A program made the position numbers and the translations under genes. DNA of 64,000 bases, taken from positions 3,968,001 through 4,032,000 of the forward strand of contig NZ_JARUMJ010000001.1 in the NCBI RefSeq assembly GCF_036898465.1, read 5' to 3'. Under the pieces are notes generated by a model, which saw only the letters and a list, made by a program, of their open reading frames with translations, ran no database searches and had not been told where the DNA came from. Source of the DNA: Streptomyces sp. B21-105. Lineage in GTDB: Bacteria > Actinomycetota > Actinomycetes > Streptomycetales > Streptomycetaceae. Below, in pieces: positions 7,583-17,163 of this stretch; positions within the stretch are counted from its first letter, which is position 1, and every line of letters starts with the position of its first letter.

Positions 7583-9364
7583 TCACTTGCCGTAGGCGAG
7601 CATCAGCTTCTCCTTCGTGTCGTCGTTGCCCGTCAGCCGGGTGGTGGAGAGGTAGAAGCGCCCGCCGACCCAGTCGACGGCACGGGAGTAGATGCCGCTC
7701 TCGATCTTGACCGTGCTCTCGGGCAGCTGGAGCAGCTTCGTGGGCGTGTGCGCGGAACCCGCCGTGGGGATCGTCACCACCTGACCGGGCGCGTCGTACG
7801 ACGGCTGGACGTACGCCACGAGGTTCCCGCCGTCGATCCGCATCGGCTGCATGGCCTCGTCGGCCGGCGACTTCACCCGCCACTTCTCCTTGCCGGTGGC
7901 CAGGTCGATCGCCACGATCTCGTTGGGCCCGCTCTTCGCGTCGGTCGGCAGGTAGAGCGTGTCGGCGTCGGACGCCGTGCCCTGGCAGCCGGTGAGGTTG
8001 CGCTGCAGGAAGCCGGAGTCGCAGTCGGGGGCGAAGTCCTCGTCGAAGCCGACCTGCGAGCGGTAGGAGCCGTTCGCCTTGAACGTCGAGATGTTCCAGG
8101 AGTTCTTGTCCTCGTTGGTGCTGTAGACGACCAGCGGGTCGACGGAGTACGTCTTGCGGACGCTCCACCCCTTGTCGAACTTCTGGGTCCACTTGACCTT
8201 GCCGGTGGCCGGGTCCAGCTCCTGGATCTCGTCGTGCTCGGTGGTCTTGGTCGCGTCGCAGGACGCCACCGAGATGAGCCGGGTGCCGCCCGCGAACGCC
8301 GTCGGGAAGCACGCGTCGCCGTACTTCTGCTTGTCGTACAGCTTCTTGCCCGTGCGGACGTCGTACGCCGTCCCGGACTGCGAGCGGCCCACCATCAGCG
8401 TGTTGCCGGCCAGCGACAGCTCGATGCTGATCGCGCTGTCGAACAGCGCGCCGTCCGCGACCACGCCCGTCCAGCCCTTGGCGCCGGTGCCGAGGTCGAC
8501 CTGCTGGAGCTGGTTGCACTTGGCGCGGCTGCTGGTGCCGCTCATGTACGCGACGACGACCTTGTCGTCGGCCGTGCGCTGCGAGGTGACCGCGCAGATC
8601 TTCTGCGGGAAAGTGAGGGCGGGCCAGGTCGGCCTGCCGTCCGCCACGTTGTACGCGACGAGCTGCTTGTAGGCCGCCTTCACGGCCGCCTTCGAGGTGA
8701 TCCACATGCCGGGGGCCTCGGCGCCGGAGGCGGGCGCGTCGGGCGCCTCCTTGTACCAGAGCACCTTCGCCTCACCGGCCCCCCGGCCCGCGTTGAAGTC
8801 CTGCTCGTCGGCGCCGTCGCCGTCGCCGTCACCGGGGTTGACCGGGGCCGCGCTCGTGGCCTTGTCGTCGCCGCTCGGTCCGGCGACGGGCTTCTTCGGG
8901 TCCTTGTCGTCGCCGTTCGTGACCGCGAACACCACGCCGCCGATCATCAGCAGCGCCGCGACCGCGGCCCCGACGACCAGCGCGGGCCGCCCCTTGAAGG
9001 GGTTGCGTCCGCCCGCCGGGGCGCCGGGCGCGCCGGGGAACTGGGGCTGCTGCGGGTAGCCGTAGCCGGGCTGCGGGGCGTAGGGGCCGGCGGGCTGCCC
9101 GTACGGTCCCTGCTGCCCGTAGGGGCCGGGCTGCGGGGGCTGTTGCGCGTACGGGCCGGACTGCTGGGGCTGTTGCCCGTAGGGGCCGGGCTGCTGCGGG
9201 TAGCCGTAGCCGGCCTGCGGCGGCTGGGCGGGCGGACCCTGGAGCGGCTGCGGCGGCATCTGCGGAGCCGCGAAGCCACCCTGCGGCAGCGGCTGCTGCT
9301 GCGGCTGGTCCTGCGGTGCTCCGAAACCGCCGGGCTGCGGCGGCTGACTGGGCGGCTGGGCCAT
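7583..9364 (-). CDS. proline-rich single-TM protein with PQQ-like beta-propeller (paralogue)
   Basis: The 593-residue protein shares the layout of its neighbour: a Pro/Gln-rich N terminus with PYGQQ and PQPGPYGQ repeats, one TM helix (about residues 126-148), an acidic linker, and a beta-propeller with KLYDKQKYG, DPATGKVKWTQKF and DLATGKEKWRV blade signatures. The start at ATG 9364 is preferred over 9385 because AGGGGG lies 7-8 bases upstream and MAQPPSQPPQ matches the paralogue's MTQPPNQPPS. Function is unknown; a cell-surface sensing or scaffold role is inference. Confidence 0.85.
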   Translation of the reverse strand: MAQPPSQPPQPGGFGAPQDQPQQQPLPQGGFAAPQMPPQPLQGPPAQPPQAGYGYPQQPGPYGQQPQQSGPYAQQPPQPGPYGQQGPYGQPAGPYAPQPGYGYPQQPQFPGAPGAPAGGRNPFKGRPALVVGAAVAALLMIGGVVFAVTNGDDKDPKKPVAGPSGDDKATSAAPVNPGDGDGDGADEQDFNAGRGAGEAKVLWYKEAPDAPASGAEAPGMWITSKAAVKAAYKQLVAYNVADGRPTWPALTFPQKICAVTSQRTADDKVVVAYMSGTSSRAKCNQLQQVDLGTGAKGWTGVVADGALFDSAISIELSLAGNTLMVGRSQSGTAYDVRTGKKLYDKQKYGDACFPTAFAGGTRLISVASCDATKTTEHDEIQELDPATGKVKWTQKFDKGWSVRKTYSVDPLVVYSTNEDKNSWNISTFKANGSYRSQVGFDEDFAPDCDSGFLQRNLTGCQGTASDADTLYLPTDAKSGPNEIVAIDLATGKEKWRVKSPADEAMQPMRIDGGNLVAYVQPSYDAPGQVVTIPTAGSAHTPTKLLQLPESTVKIESGIYSRAVDWVGGRFYLSTTRLTGNDDTKEKLMLAYGK

Positions 9365-9553
9365 CGGCGTGTTCCCCCTGGTCACTGATTTTTAGCCACG
9401 CCTCCGGGCCAGTGACCACCCGGAGCCGTCCTCAGAAGGTTCTCGGACGGCTCTTTCTATCACCCGGCACCGACGGCGCCCGGGGCTGCTCCACCCCTGT
9501 TCCCAAGGGAGGACCGCCCCGTGATGCCGTCGTTATGCGCCTTCACGCACCCT

Positions 9554-11362
9554 TCACGCGTCCTCGGCGAGATCCAGCCATCGCAGCTCCAGTTCCTCGC
9601 GCTCACCGGCCAGCGCGCGCAGTTCGGCGTCGAGTTCGGCCACCTTCGCGAAGTCGGTGGCGTGGGCGGCGATCCGCTCGTGCAGTTTGGTCTCCTTCTC
9701 GGCGACCTTGTCCAACTGCCGCTCGATCTTCTGCAGTTCCTTCTTCGCGGCGCGCTGGTCGGCGGCGCTCTTCTCGGGCGCGGCCTTCTGCGCGACCGCC
9801 GGGGCGGCGGAGGCGGCCGCGGCCTCCTCCATGCGCTGACGGCGCTCGATGTACTCGTCGATGCCGCGCGGGAGCATCCGCAGCGCGGCGTCGCCGAGGA
9901 GGGCGAAGACGCGGTCCGTGGTGCGCTCGACGAAGAAACGGTCGTGGGAGATGACGATCATCGAGCCGGGCCAGCCGTCGAGGAGGTCCTCGAGCTGGGT
10001 GAGGGTCTCGATGTCCAGGTCGTTGGTGGGCTCGTCGAGGAAGAGGACGTTGGGCTCGTCCATCAGCAGCCGCAGGATCTGCAGCCGGCGGCGCTCGCCG
10101 CCGGACAGGTCGCCGACCGGCGTCCACTGCTTGTCCTTGTTGAAGCCGAACGTCTCGCACAGCTGCCCGGCGGTCATCTCCCGGCCCTTGCCGAGGTCGA
10201 CGCGTTCGCGTACCTGCTGCACGGCTTCCAGCACCCGCAGGTTCGGGTCGAGTTCGGCGACCTCCTGGGAGAGGTAGGCGAGCTTGACGGTCTTGCCGAC
10301 GACGACCCTGCCTGCCGCCGGCTGGGTCTCGCCCTCGGTGCGCGCGGCCTCGGCCAGGGCCCGCAGCAGGGAGGTCTTGCCGGCGCCGTTGACGCCGACC
10401 AGGCCGATGCGGTCACCGGGGCCGAGGTGCCAGGTGATGTGCTTCAGCAACACCTTGGGGCCGGCCTGCACGGTGACGTCCTCGAGGTCGAAGACCGTCC
10501 GGCCGAGCCGCGAGGAGGCGAACTTCATCAGCTCGCTGCTGTCGCGCGGCGGCGGCACGTCCGCGATGAGCTCGTTGGCTGCCTCGACGCGGAAGCGCGG
10601 CTTGGACGTGCGCGCGGGCGCGCCGCGGCGCAGCCAGGCCAGCTCCTTGCGGACCAGGTTCTGCCGCTTGGTCTCCTCCGTCGCGGCGATGCGCTCACGC
10701 TCCGCGCGCGCGAAGACGTAGTCGGAGTACCCGCCCTCGTACTCGTGGACGGCGCCGCGCTGCACGTCCCACATGCGGGTGCAGACCTGGTCGAGGAACC
10801 AGCGGTCGTGGGTGACACAGACGAGCGCGGAACGGCGCTCGCGCAGGTGCCGGGCGAGCCAGGAGATGCCCTCGACGTCGAGATGGTTGGTCGGCTCGTC
10901 CAGGACGATGAGGTCCTGCTCCTCGATCAGCAGCTTGGCGAGCGCGATACGGCGGCGCTCACCACCGGAGAGCGGGCCGATGACGGTGTCCAGGCCCTGC
11001 GGGAAGCCGGGCAGGTCGAGCCCGCCGAAGAGCCCGGTGAGCACGTCCCGGACCTTGGCGTTGCCGGCCCACTCGTGGTCGGCCATGTCCCGGATGACCT
11101 CGTGGCGGACGGTCGCGGTCGAGTCGAGCGAGTCGTGCTGGGTGAGCACGCCGAGGCGCACCCCGCCGGAGTGCGTGACCCGGCCGGAGTCCGCCTCCTC
11201 CAGCTTGGCGAGCATGCGGATCAGCGTGGTCTTCCCGTCGCCGTTGCGGCCGACGACCCCGATCCGGTCCCCTTCCGACACGCCGAGCGAGATGCCGTCG
11301 AGCAGCGCACGGGTCCCGTACACCTTGCTGACGTTCTCGACATTGACCAGATTGACGGCCAT
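9554..11362 (-). CDS. ABC-F family ATPase (Uup-like)
   Basis: The 602-residue protein has two ABC cassettes and no TM helices. Cassette 1 has Walker A GRNGDGKTT (about 38-46), LSGGERRR and LIVLDEPTNHLD; cassette 2 has GVNGAGKTS, LSGGERRR and VLFLDEPTNDLD. An inter-domain linker and a C-terminal charged coiled coil (about 500-600) resemble Uup. ABC-F proteins act on the ribosome or in DNA-related processes rather than as transporters; Uup-type members are housekeeping, but some Streptomyces members give antibiotic resistance. The start is set at ATG 11362 by GGAG six bases upstream and the family N terminus MAVNLVNVENVSKVYG. The gene is divergent from the Uma2-like gene. Confidence 0.92.
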   Translation of the reverse strand: MAVNLVNVENVSKVYGTRALLDGISLGVSEGDRIGVVGRNGDGKTTLIRMLAKLEEADSGRVTHSGGVRLGVLTQHDSLDSTATVRHEVIRDMADHEWAGNAKVRDVLTGLFGGLDLPGFPQGLDTVIGPLSGGERRRIALAKLLIEEQDLIVLDEPTNHLDVEGISWLARHLRERRSALVCVTHDRWFLDQVCTRMWDVQRGAVHEYEGGYSDYVFARAERERIAATEETKRQNLVRKELAWLRRGAPARTSKPRFRVEAANELIADVPPPRDSSELMKFASSRLGRTVFDLEDVTVQAGPKVLLKHITWHLGPGDRIGLVGVNGAGKTSLLRALAEAARTEGETQPAAGRVVVGKTVKLAYLSQEVAELDPNLRVLEAVQQVRERVDLGKGREMTAGQLCETFGFNKDKQWTPVGDLSGGERRRLQILRLLMDEPNVLFLDEPTNDLDIETLTQLEDLLDGWPGSMIVISHDRFFVERTTDRVFALLGDAALRMLPRGIDEYIERRQRMEEAAAASAAPAVAQKAAPEKSAADQRAAKKELQKIERQLDKVAEKETKLHERIAAHATDFAKVAELDAELRALAGEREELELRWLDLAEDA

Positions 11363-11438
11363 TTCACTCCTGCGCATCGGGGTCGGACAGCCTTTAAGCC
11401 TACGGCCTGACGGGTGAGGCACCGGGCGCGAGGGTCCC

Positions 11439-11453
11439 ATCACTCTTTGTGAT
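11439..11453. promoter_or_regulatory. small dyad in the ABC-F/Uma2 divergent region
   Basis: ATCAC and GTGAT arms separated by five bases lie in the 157-base intergenic region between two divergent genes. It is a possible operator; no known regulator is assigned. Confidence 0.3.
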
Positions 11454-11519
11454 GACCGGTTCGGCATCGGGCCGCTACCGTGGAGGTCGGGCAGCAGGAT
11501 CCCGTCCATGGGAGGAACC

Positions 11520-12113
11520 ATGACCGCCGAGTCCGTCAAGCGCCGCGTCCAGTGGCCGGTGCCGCCGCAGGACGGCTACACCGTGGACGACCTGTTCACG
11601 CTGCCTGATCTCCCGCCGCACACCGAGCTGATCGACGGGAGCCTGGTTTTCGTGAGTCCGCAGCGCCGCTTTCACGGCAACATGATCGACTTGCTGGTCT
11701 GGGGCCTGCGCACGGGACTGCCGTCCGAGCTGAAGGTCAGCCGCGAGATGACCATCGTCCTCGACACCCGTAACGGCCCCGAACCGGACGTCAGCGTGAT
11801 CCGCGCCGACGCGGTCACCGGGCCGGATCAGACGAGCTACCGGGCCGAGGACGTGCTCCTCGCCGTGGAGGTCGTCTCACCGGACTCGGAATCCCGGGAC
11901 CGCACGACCAAGCCACAGAAGTACGCGGCCGCCGGAATCCCGAATTTCTGGCGCGTCGAGCAGAGCGGGACCAACAACAGGGCTCTCGTCCATGTGTACG
12001 AGCTGGACCCGCTCACCCAGGCGTACGTTCACACAGGGATGCATCGGGACCAGGTCAAGGTCGACAAACCCTACGACATCGTCATCGACCTGACCGCCAT
12101 CGACGAACTCTGA
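11520..12113 (+). CDS. Uma2-family (DUF820) putative restriction-fold nuclease
   Basis: The 197-residue protein has the Uma2/DUF820 layout: a HTELIDGSLVFVSP segment near the N terminus, then GPEPDVSVI and LLAVEVVSPDS, which supply the PD-(D/E)xK catalytic acids of a restriction-endonuclease-like fold, followed by KYAAAGIPNFWRVE. Family members are abundant in Streptomyces and cyanobacteria; their physiological role is not established. The start at 11520 is favoured by GGGAGGA just upstream. It converges with ispE with a 13-base gap. Confidence 0.85.
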   Translation: MTAESVKRRVQWPVPPQDGYTVDDLFTLPDLPPHTELIDGSLVFVSPQRRFHGNMIDLLVWGLRTGLPSELKVSREMTIVLDTRNGPEPDVSVIRADAVTGPDQTSYRAEDVLLAVEVVSPDSESRDRTTKPQKYAAAGIPNFWRVEQSGTNNRALVHVYELDPLTQAYVHTGMHRDQVKVDKPYDIVIDLTAIDEL

Positions 12114-12126
12114 CCGCAGCCACCCC

Positions 12127-13026
12127 TCAGCGCACCGTCGCCCCCGCCGCCGGCGCCGACGCCACCCGCGCCGCTCGGCAGGTGCCGGAGGCGCGCAGGG
12201 CCTCGGCCACTGTCTCCGCCGCCCCCGGATCACGGACGAGGAACGCCGTCGTCGGCCCCGAGCCCGAGACCAGCGCGGCCAGCGCTCCCGCCGCGTGCCC
12301 CGCCGCCAGGGTGTCGGCGAGTTCCGGGAAGAGGGACAGCGCGGCGGGCTGGAGGTCGTTGGAGACGGTGGCCGCGAGGGCGTCGGGGTCACCTGCGGCG
12401 AGGGCGTCCAGGAGCGCGTTCGAGGCGACCGGCTCGGGGACGTCCGTCCCCTCGGTGAGCCGGTCGAACTCCCGGAACACCGCCGGCGTCGACAGCCCCC
12501 GCCCGGCCATCGCGAACACCCAGTGGAAGGCGCCGCCGGTCTCCAGGACCGTCAGCTTCTCGCCGCGCCCGGTGCCGAGGGCCGCCCCGCCGACCAGGCT
12601 GAACGGCACGTCGCTGCCCAACTCGGCGCAGATGTCGAGGAGTTCGCCCTGGGTGGCGCCGGTGCCCCACAGCGCGTCGCAGGCCAGCAGCGCACCCGCG
12701 CCGTCCGCGCTGCCGCCCGCCATGCCCCCGGCGACCGGGATGTCCTTGGCGATGTGCAGATGCACGTCGGGGGTGCGGCCGTACCGCTCGGCGAGGGCGA
12801 TCGCGGCCCGCGCCGCCAGGTTCGTACGGTCCAGGGGCACCTGGCCGGCGTCCGGGCCCTCGCAGGTGACGCGGAGCGCGTCGGCCGGGGTCACCGTGAC
12901 CTCGTCGTACAGGCCGACCGCCAGGAACACGTTGGCCAGGTCGTGGAAGCCGTCCGGGCGGGCCGCGCCCACCGAGAGCTGCACATTCACCTTGGCGGGC
13001 ACCCGCACGGTGACGCGGGCGCTCAC
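12127..13026 (-). CDS. ispE: 4-diphosphocytidyl-2-C-methyl-D-erythritol kinase
   Basis: The 299-residue GHMP kinase phosphorylates CDP-methylerythritol in the MEP isoprenoid pathway in the cytoplasm. The N terminus [16 protein letters not shown] and the glycine-rich ATP loop [19 protein letters not shown] (about residues 96-113) are diagnostic, with the C-terminal motif [11 protein letters not shown]. The start overlaps the ksgA stop by four bases (ATGA type), so the two are translationally coupled, as in many actinobacteria. Confidence 0.95.
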   Translation of the reverse strand: MSARVTVRVPAKVNVQLSVGAARPDGFHDLANVFLAVGLYDEVTVTPADALRVTCEGPDAGQVPLDRTNLAARAAIALAERYGRTPDVHLHIAKDIPVAGGMAGGSADGAGALLACDALWGTGATQGELLDICAELGSDVPFSLVGGAALGTGRGEKLTVLETGGAFHWVFAMAGRGLSTPAVFREFDRLTEGTDVPEPVASNALLDALAAGDPDALAATVSNDLQPAALSLFPELADTLAAGHAAGALAALVSGSGPTTAFLVRDPGAAETVAEALRASGTCRAARVASAPAAGATVR

Positions 13027-13898
13027 GCGGGGTCCTGCCGCCGGTGCTCGGCGATCCGGGCGAACTCCTCGACGGTGAGGGCCTCGCCGCGCGCCTGCGG
13101 GGACACCCCGGCGGCGACCAGGGCCGTCTCGGCGGCGGCCGCCGAGCCCGCCCAGCCGGCGAGCGCGGCCCGCAGGGTCTTGCGGCGCTGGGCGAAGGCC
13201 GCGTCGACGACGGCGAAGACCTCGCGCCGGGACGCCGTGGTCCTGATCGGCTCGGACCGCCGCACCAGCGAGACCAGCCCGCTGTCCACGTTCGGCGCCG
13301 GCCAGAAGACGTTGCGGCCGATCGCGCCGGCCCGCTTGACGTCGGCGTACCAGTTCGCCTTCACGGACGGCACGCCGTACACCTTCGAGCCGGGGCCCGC
13401 GGCGAGCCGGTCGGCGACCTCCGACTGGACCATGACCAGGGTGCGTTCGATGCTCGGGAACGTCTCCAGCATGTGCAGCAGCACGGGCACGGCCACGTTG
13501 TACGGCAGGTTCGCGACGAGCGCGGTGGGGGCGGGGCCCGGCAGCCCGGTCACGTGCATCGCGTCGGAGTGCACCAGCGCGAACCGCTCGGCGCGCTGCG
13601 GCATGCGGGCGGTGATCGTCGCGGGCAGCGCGCCGGCCAGGACGTCGTCGATCTCGACGGCCGTGACCCGGTCGGCGACCTCCAGCAACGCGAGGGTGAG
13701 CGAGCCGAGCCCGGGGCCGACCTCGACGACCACGTCGTCGGGCCGGACGTCCGCGATGCGCACGATCCGGCGGACGGTGTTCGCGTCGATGACGAAGTTC
13801 TGGCCGCGCTGCTTGGTGGGCCGCACGCCGAGGACGGCCGCCAGCTCACGGATGTCGGCGGGGCCCAGAAGGGCGTCGGAGGGGGGGCTGCTGCTCAC
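13023..13898 (-). CDS. ksgA: 16S rRNA (adenine1518/1519-N6) dimethyltransferase
   Basis: The 291-residue enzyme dimethylates two adjacent adenines in helix 45 of 16S rRNA during 30S maturation. It shows [11 protein letters not shown] near the N terminus, SAM-binding motif [19 protein letters not shown], motif [12 protein letters not shown], and the catalytic [12 protein letters not shown] (NLPY). It sits between rpfB and ispE on the minus strand, the conserved actinobacterial rpfB-ksgA-ispE order, and overlaps ispE by four bases. Confidence 0.95.
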   Translation of the reverse strand: MSSSPPSDALLGPADIRELAAVLGVRPTKQRGQNFVIDANTVRRIVRIADVRPDDVVVEVGPGLGSLTLALLEVADRVTAVEIDDVLAGALPATITARMPQRAERFALVHSDAMHVTGLPGPAPTALVANLPYNVAVPVLLHMLETFPSIERTLVMVQSEVADRLAAGPGSKVYGVPSVKANWYADVKRAGAIGRNVFWPAPNVDSGLVSLVRRSEPIRTTASRREVFAVVDAAFAQRRKTLRAALAGWAGSAAAAETALVAAGVSPQARGEALTVEEFARIAEHRRQDPA

Positions 13899-13981
13899 GG
13901 GACAAGGGTACGGGGCGGCAGGGACGCCCCCGCACCGCCGCCGTGCGAGGCCGTGCGGCGGTGCGAGGCCGTGCGACGCGG

Positions 13982-15397
13982 TCAGCCGTGCAGGCGTCGT
14001 CCGCAGTGCGGCCAGGGGCTCGCGCCGCGGCGCACGTACAGCTTCTTCGCGCGGTGCGTCTGCTCGGCCGCCGGAGCGTCCTGGGGCCGTCCGCTGCCGC
14101 CGAGGCTCTGCCAGGTGCGGGTGTCGAACTGGTAGAGCCCGCCGTAGGTGCCCGAGGGGTCGACCGCGCCGGGCCGGCCGCCCGACTCACAGGCCGCGAG
14201 GCTGCGCCAGTTCAGGCCGTCGGCTCCCTGCACCGACGACGGCAGCGGCTTCGTCCCGACCTTCACCCGCTGCTCGCGCGGCTCGCGCACGATCTCCTCG
14301 CGGATCCGCCGGGGCTTCTGCCGCACGCCGTTGACGGAGCGCAGGGCGTAGGTGATGCGCCGCAGTCCGGGCTGTCCGGGCCGCTCCACCACCTCCGTGC
14401 CCTGGAACAGCGACGGGTCCTCGGTACGGCGCACGGCGAACGGGATCTGATCCTCGCGGACCTCCTCGGAGCCGGTGATCCGCAGCACGGTGACCGTCTG
14501 GCCGTCGCGCGGGAAGCTGCCGGGCGGGGCGGAGGTGGTGTCCTCGCCGCGCAGGGTGATCCCGGCGGCCGCGACCGCCTCGCGCACGGTCGCCGCGTTG
14601 GTGCGGATGGTGCGGGCCCGGCCGTCGGCCATGACGGTGAAGGAACGTTCGGTGCGCACGGCCAGCTCGAGCCCGGCGCGTCCGATGCGCTGGGAGCGCG
14701 ACACGGACATGTACGCGCCCTCCGCCCGCACCCCGAGCTGCCGGAGCGCCTCCTCGACGGTGTGCGCGGTCGTCCACCACTCGTGCCGCTGCCCGTCCAG
14801 GGTGAGCCGGACGGGCCGCCCGTAGTGGACGGTGATCTCGTCGCCGCTCGCCAGGTCGGTGCCCGGGGCGGGCGCCACCACGTCGTGCTCGCCCACCCGC
14901 ACGCCCTCGTCGGCGAGGAGTTCGCCCACGTCGTCGGCGAACGTGTGCAGGGTGCGCGGCTTGCCGTCGACGGTCAGCTCCACCGCCTTGTCGTCGGCGA
15001 CGAACGCGGTGGTGCCGCCGGCCAGGAACGCGACGACGAGCGCCTGCGGGAGCAGCCGGCGCATCGCGGACTCCGGGCGCTCGGCATCGCGTGCCCGGCG
15101 CCGGCGCTCGGCCCGCCGCCCCACGCCCTGTGCCTGTGCCTGTTCGTGGGCCTGTGCCTGTGCCTGTGCCTGTGAGGGCAACGGCGGTGCGTCGTACGGC
15201 TCGTGCGGCTCACGCGGGCCTTGCAGGTCGTGCGGCTCGTAGGGCGGCTGCTCGTACTCCTCGTACGAGGGGCGGTACGTGTCGTCGTACGTCCCGGGCG
15301 CCGCGTACACGCCGTACGCGACCGTTTCGGCGGTGTGCAGGTCGCCCTGCGTCCCGCCGCCGTACGGCCCGTACTCGAGGTACTGCGAGTTGCTCAC
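13982..15397 (-). CDS. rpfB: resuscitation-promoting factor, lytic transglycosylase
   Basis: The 471-residue protein has a Tyr/Pro/Gln-rich cytoplasmic N terminus (with a QAQAQ repeat), a TM anchor at about 112-130, three DUF348 repeats (about 131-300), a G5 domain (about 310-385), and a C-terminal lysozyme-like Rpf domain (about 392-465: [36 protein letters not shown]). The Glu in ACESGG is the expected catalytic acid. It cleaves peptidoglycan outside the cell and promotes germination or regrowth. The long N-terminal extension of about 110 residues before the membrane anchor is longer than in mycobacterial RpfB. Confidence 0.93.
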   Translation of the reverse strand: MSNSQYLEYGPYGGGTQGDLHTAETVAYGVYAAPGTYDDTYRPSYEEYEQPPYEPHDLQGPREPHEPYDAPPLPSQAQAQAQAHEQAQAQGVGRRAERRRRARDAERPESAMRRLLPQALVVAFLAGGTTAFVADDKAVELTVDGKPRTLHTFADDVGELLADEGVRVGEHDVVAPAPGTDLASGDEITVHYGRPVRLTLDGQRHEWWTTAHTVEEALRQLGVRAEGAYMSVSRSQRIGRAGLELAVRTERSFTVMADGRARTIRTNAATVREAVAAAGITLRGEDTTSAPPGSFPRDGQTVTVLRITGSEEVREDQIPFAVRRTEDPSLFQGTEVVERPGQPGLRRITYALRSVNGVRQKPRRIREEIVREPREQRVKVGTKPLPSSVQGADGLNWRSLAACESGGRPGAVDPSGTYGGLYQFDTRTWQSLGGSGRPQDAPAAEQTHRAKKLYVRRGASPWPHCGRRLHG

Positions 15398-15509
15398 GCC
15401 GACACTCCAGGGGTGGGGTCCGGATCGGGCCCCCAGAACCTAGCGGAGCGACGGTCACTCTCCAAAGTGGCGCGGCTACCGAGCGTTGTGTTCGATGCGC
15501 GTGTGCGGG

Positions 15510-16430
15510 TCAGTACCCGAACGCGCGTGCCGTGTTGGCGGCGAGAGCGGTGGCCAGGACCTCCTCGTCGACGCCCCGCACGGCGGCCATGGCGCGCACG
15601 GTGACGGGGATGAGGTAGGGCGCGTTGGGCCGTCCGCGGTAGGGCGCCGGGGTCAGGAACGGGGCGTCGGTCTCCACCAGGAGCAGTTCCGCGGGGGCCA
15701 CGGCGACGGCGTCCCTGAGGTTCTGGGCGTTTTTGAAGGTGACGTTGCCGGCGAAGGACAGGAAGTAGCCGGCGCGGGCGCAGATCTCGGCCATCTCGGC
15801 GTCGCCGGAGTAGCAGTGGAAGACGGTCCGCTCGGGGGCGCCCTCCTCCTTCAGGACGCGCAGGACGTCGGCGTGGGCGTCGCGGTCGTGGATGACCAGG
15901 GCCTTGCCGTGCCGTTTGGCCATCTCGATGTGGGCGCGGAAGGAGCTCTCCTGGGCTTCCTTGCCCTCGGGGCCGGTGCGGAAGAAGTCGAGGCCCGTCT
16001 CGCCGACGCCCTTGACGTGCGGGAGCGCGGCGAGGCGGTCGATCTCGGCGAGCGCCTCGTCGAGCGCCGCCGTGCCTCCCGCCGTCCGCGCACCTTGCCG
16101 CGACCAACCTCCCCCAGCCCCTGGGGGCTGGGAGGTGCCCCCAGCATCTCCGTGCACGATCCGCGGCGCTTCGTTCGGGTGCAGGGCGACGGCGGCGTGC
16201 ACGCTGTCGTGCGCCGCCGCCGTCTCGGCCGCCCACCGGGAGCCGCGTACGTCGCAGCCGACCTGGACGACCGTGGTCACGCCGACCGACGCGGCTTTGG
16301 CGAGGGCCTCGTCCACCGTGCCCGACTGCATGTCGAGGTGCGTGTGGGAGTCCGCGACCGGCACCCCGAGGGGGGCCGGAAGCGGCGGCGCGGCACTCTT
16401 GTCGGCGCGGTCGGCGGAGTTCGAAGACAT
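15510..16430 (-). CDS. tatD: TatD-family metal-dependent hydrolase/DNase
   Basis: The 306-residue TIM-barrel enzyme carries the metal ligands of the family: DSHTHLD near the N terminus, GETGLDFF, VIHDRDAHADVL, and VETDAPFLTP. TatD enzymes are 3'-5' DNases and may edit D-aminoacyl conjugates. The segment IVHGDAGGTSQPPGAGGGWSRQG (around 16090-16160) contains an in-frame insertion coded by a GC palindrome (16107-16136) that I do not expect in this family; the frame and catalytic residues remain intact. It lies in the rsmI-tatD-rpfB-ksgA-ispE run. Confidence 0.92.
   Translation of the reverse strand: MSSNSADRADKSAAPPLPAPLGVPVADSHTHLDMQSGTVDEALAKAASVGVTTVVQVGCDVRGSRWAAETAAAHDSVHAAVALHPNEAPRIVHGDAGGTSQPPGAGGGWSRQGARTAGGTAALDEALAEIDRLAALPHVKGVGETGLDFFRTGPEGKEAQESSFRAHIEMAKRHGKALVIHDRDAHADVLRVLKEEGAPERTVFHCYSGDAEMAEICARAGYFLSFAGNVTFKNAQNLRDAVAVAPAELLLVETDAPFLTPAPYRGRPNAPYLIPVTVRAMAAVRGVDEEVLATALAANTARAFGY
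16107..16136. repeat. palindromic repeat inserted in frame within tatD
   Basis: Arms ACCTCC(CC)CAGCCC (16107-16120) and GGGCTGGGAGGT (16125-16136) form a stem with a two-C bulge. The sequence style matches dispersed palindromes common between genes in Streptomyces, but here it is inside a coding region and kept in frame. Confidence 0.65.
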
Positions 16431-16474
16431 GCCCCGATCCTACGGAAGGGGCCGCCCTCCCCGGCCGGCCCGGA

Positions 16475-16894
16475 CTAGCTCGCCTTGCGGAAGGGGTGCA
16501 GCAGGTCGGACAGGTGCCAGTGGTGCTGCGGCTGTCCCTCCGGGGCCCCTTCGGCCTGCCCCTCGGCCGCCGTCACCGGCGCCTGGACCGGTCCGGCCGG
16601 GGGCGCCGTGCGCTGACGGGCCGCGCTCAGCACCGAGGAGACCTGCCCCGCCCGCATGATGCGCACAAGGTGCCCGTCGCAGTTCTGGCAGGTCGGCCGG
16701 CTCAGCGGCGACGGCACGACACGCCCGTCCGCCACGTACAGGACGAACTCGTGGCCGTCGGCGTCGGTGTGGTGCTCGATCTCGTACGACTGTTCCCAGC
16801 CGTGCCCGCAGCGCATGCAGGCGAAGGAGTACGACTCGTTGACGACGGCGCTCGCACCGCCGCGGAGGCCGGTCTGCCCTGTGAAGTCACTCAT
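16475..16894 (-). CDS. hypothetical protein with zinc-ribbon-like cysteines
   Basis: The 139-residue protein starts at ATG 16894 (MSDFTGQTGLRGG). Two Cys pairs, SFACMRCGHGW (about residues 26-29) and PTCQNCDGH (about 69-72), resemble a treble-clef or zinc-ribbon fold, likely binding one Zn. A Pro/Gly/Gln-rich stretch and a His-rich end (QPQHHWHLSDLLHPF) follow. Function is unknown. It sits 44 bases upstream of the tatD start on the same strand. Confidence 0.8.
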   Translation of the reverse strand: MSDFTGQTGLRGGASAVVNESYSFACMRCGHGWEQSYEIEHHTDADGHEFVLYVADGRVVPSPLSRPTCQNCDGHLVRIMRAGQVSSVLSAARQRTAPPAGPVQAPVTAAEGQAEGAPEGQPQHHWHLSDLLHPFRKAS

Positions 16895-17163
16895 GGCCGC
16901 TCCCGTGGTCCGCTGGTGGGACGCTTCACGTCCCGTCGTCCAGTGGACGCCTCCCCCGCGGCGAATGCACTCGACCTGTGCACTGTTGAAGGCGATTTGG
17001 GTGTCCCTTGCCCCAGGGGCCGGGGTCCTTTGCCCGCGCATGGGGCGCACGCTCAGACGACATGCGCCCTGCTCAGAGTGGGTGTGAGCCCCTTCACACC
17101 ACCCGGGTAACAGCCGTCACAGCGCACGCCGGACAGCCGTCACGGCACAAGCCCGGGCAGCCG

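Noticed and set aside
5505..7595. 696-codon plus-strand frame opposite the PQQ-propeller gene
   Set aside because: Mirror frame of a GC-rich gene; its Arg/Leu/Val-rich sequence has no domain, and the minus-strand gene is clearly real.
15115..15180. TGTGCCTG repeats suggesting a CRISPR-like array
   Set aside because: They are 6-12 base units with no spacers and code in frame for Gln-Ala repeats in RpfB.
15398..15509. c-di-AMP (ydaO-type) riboswitch in front of rpfB
   Set aside because: Only 112 bases separate rpfB and tatD, and I see no conserved ydaO elements there.
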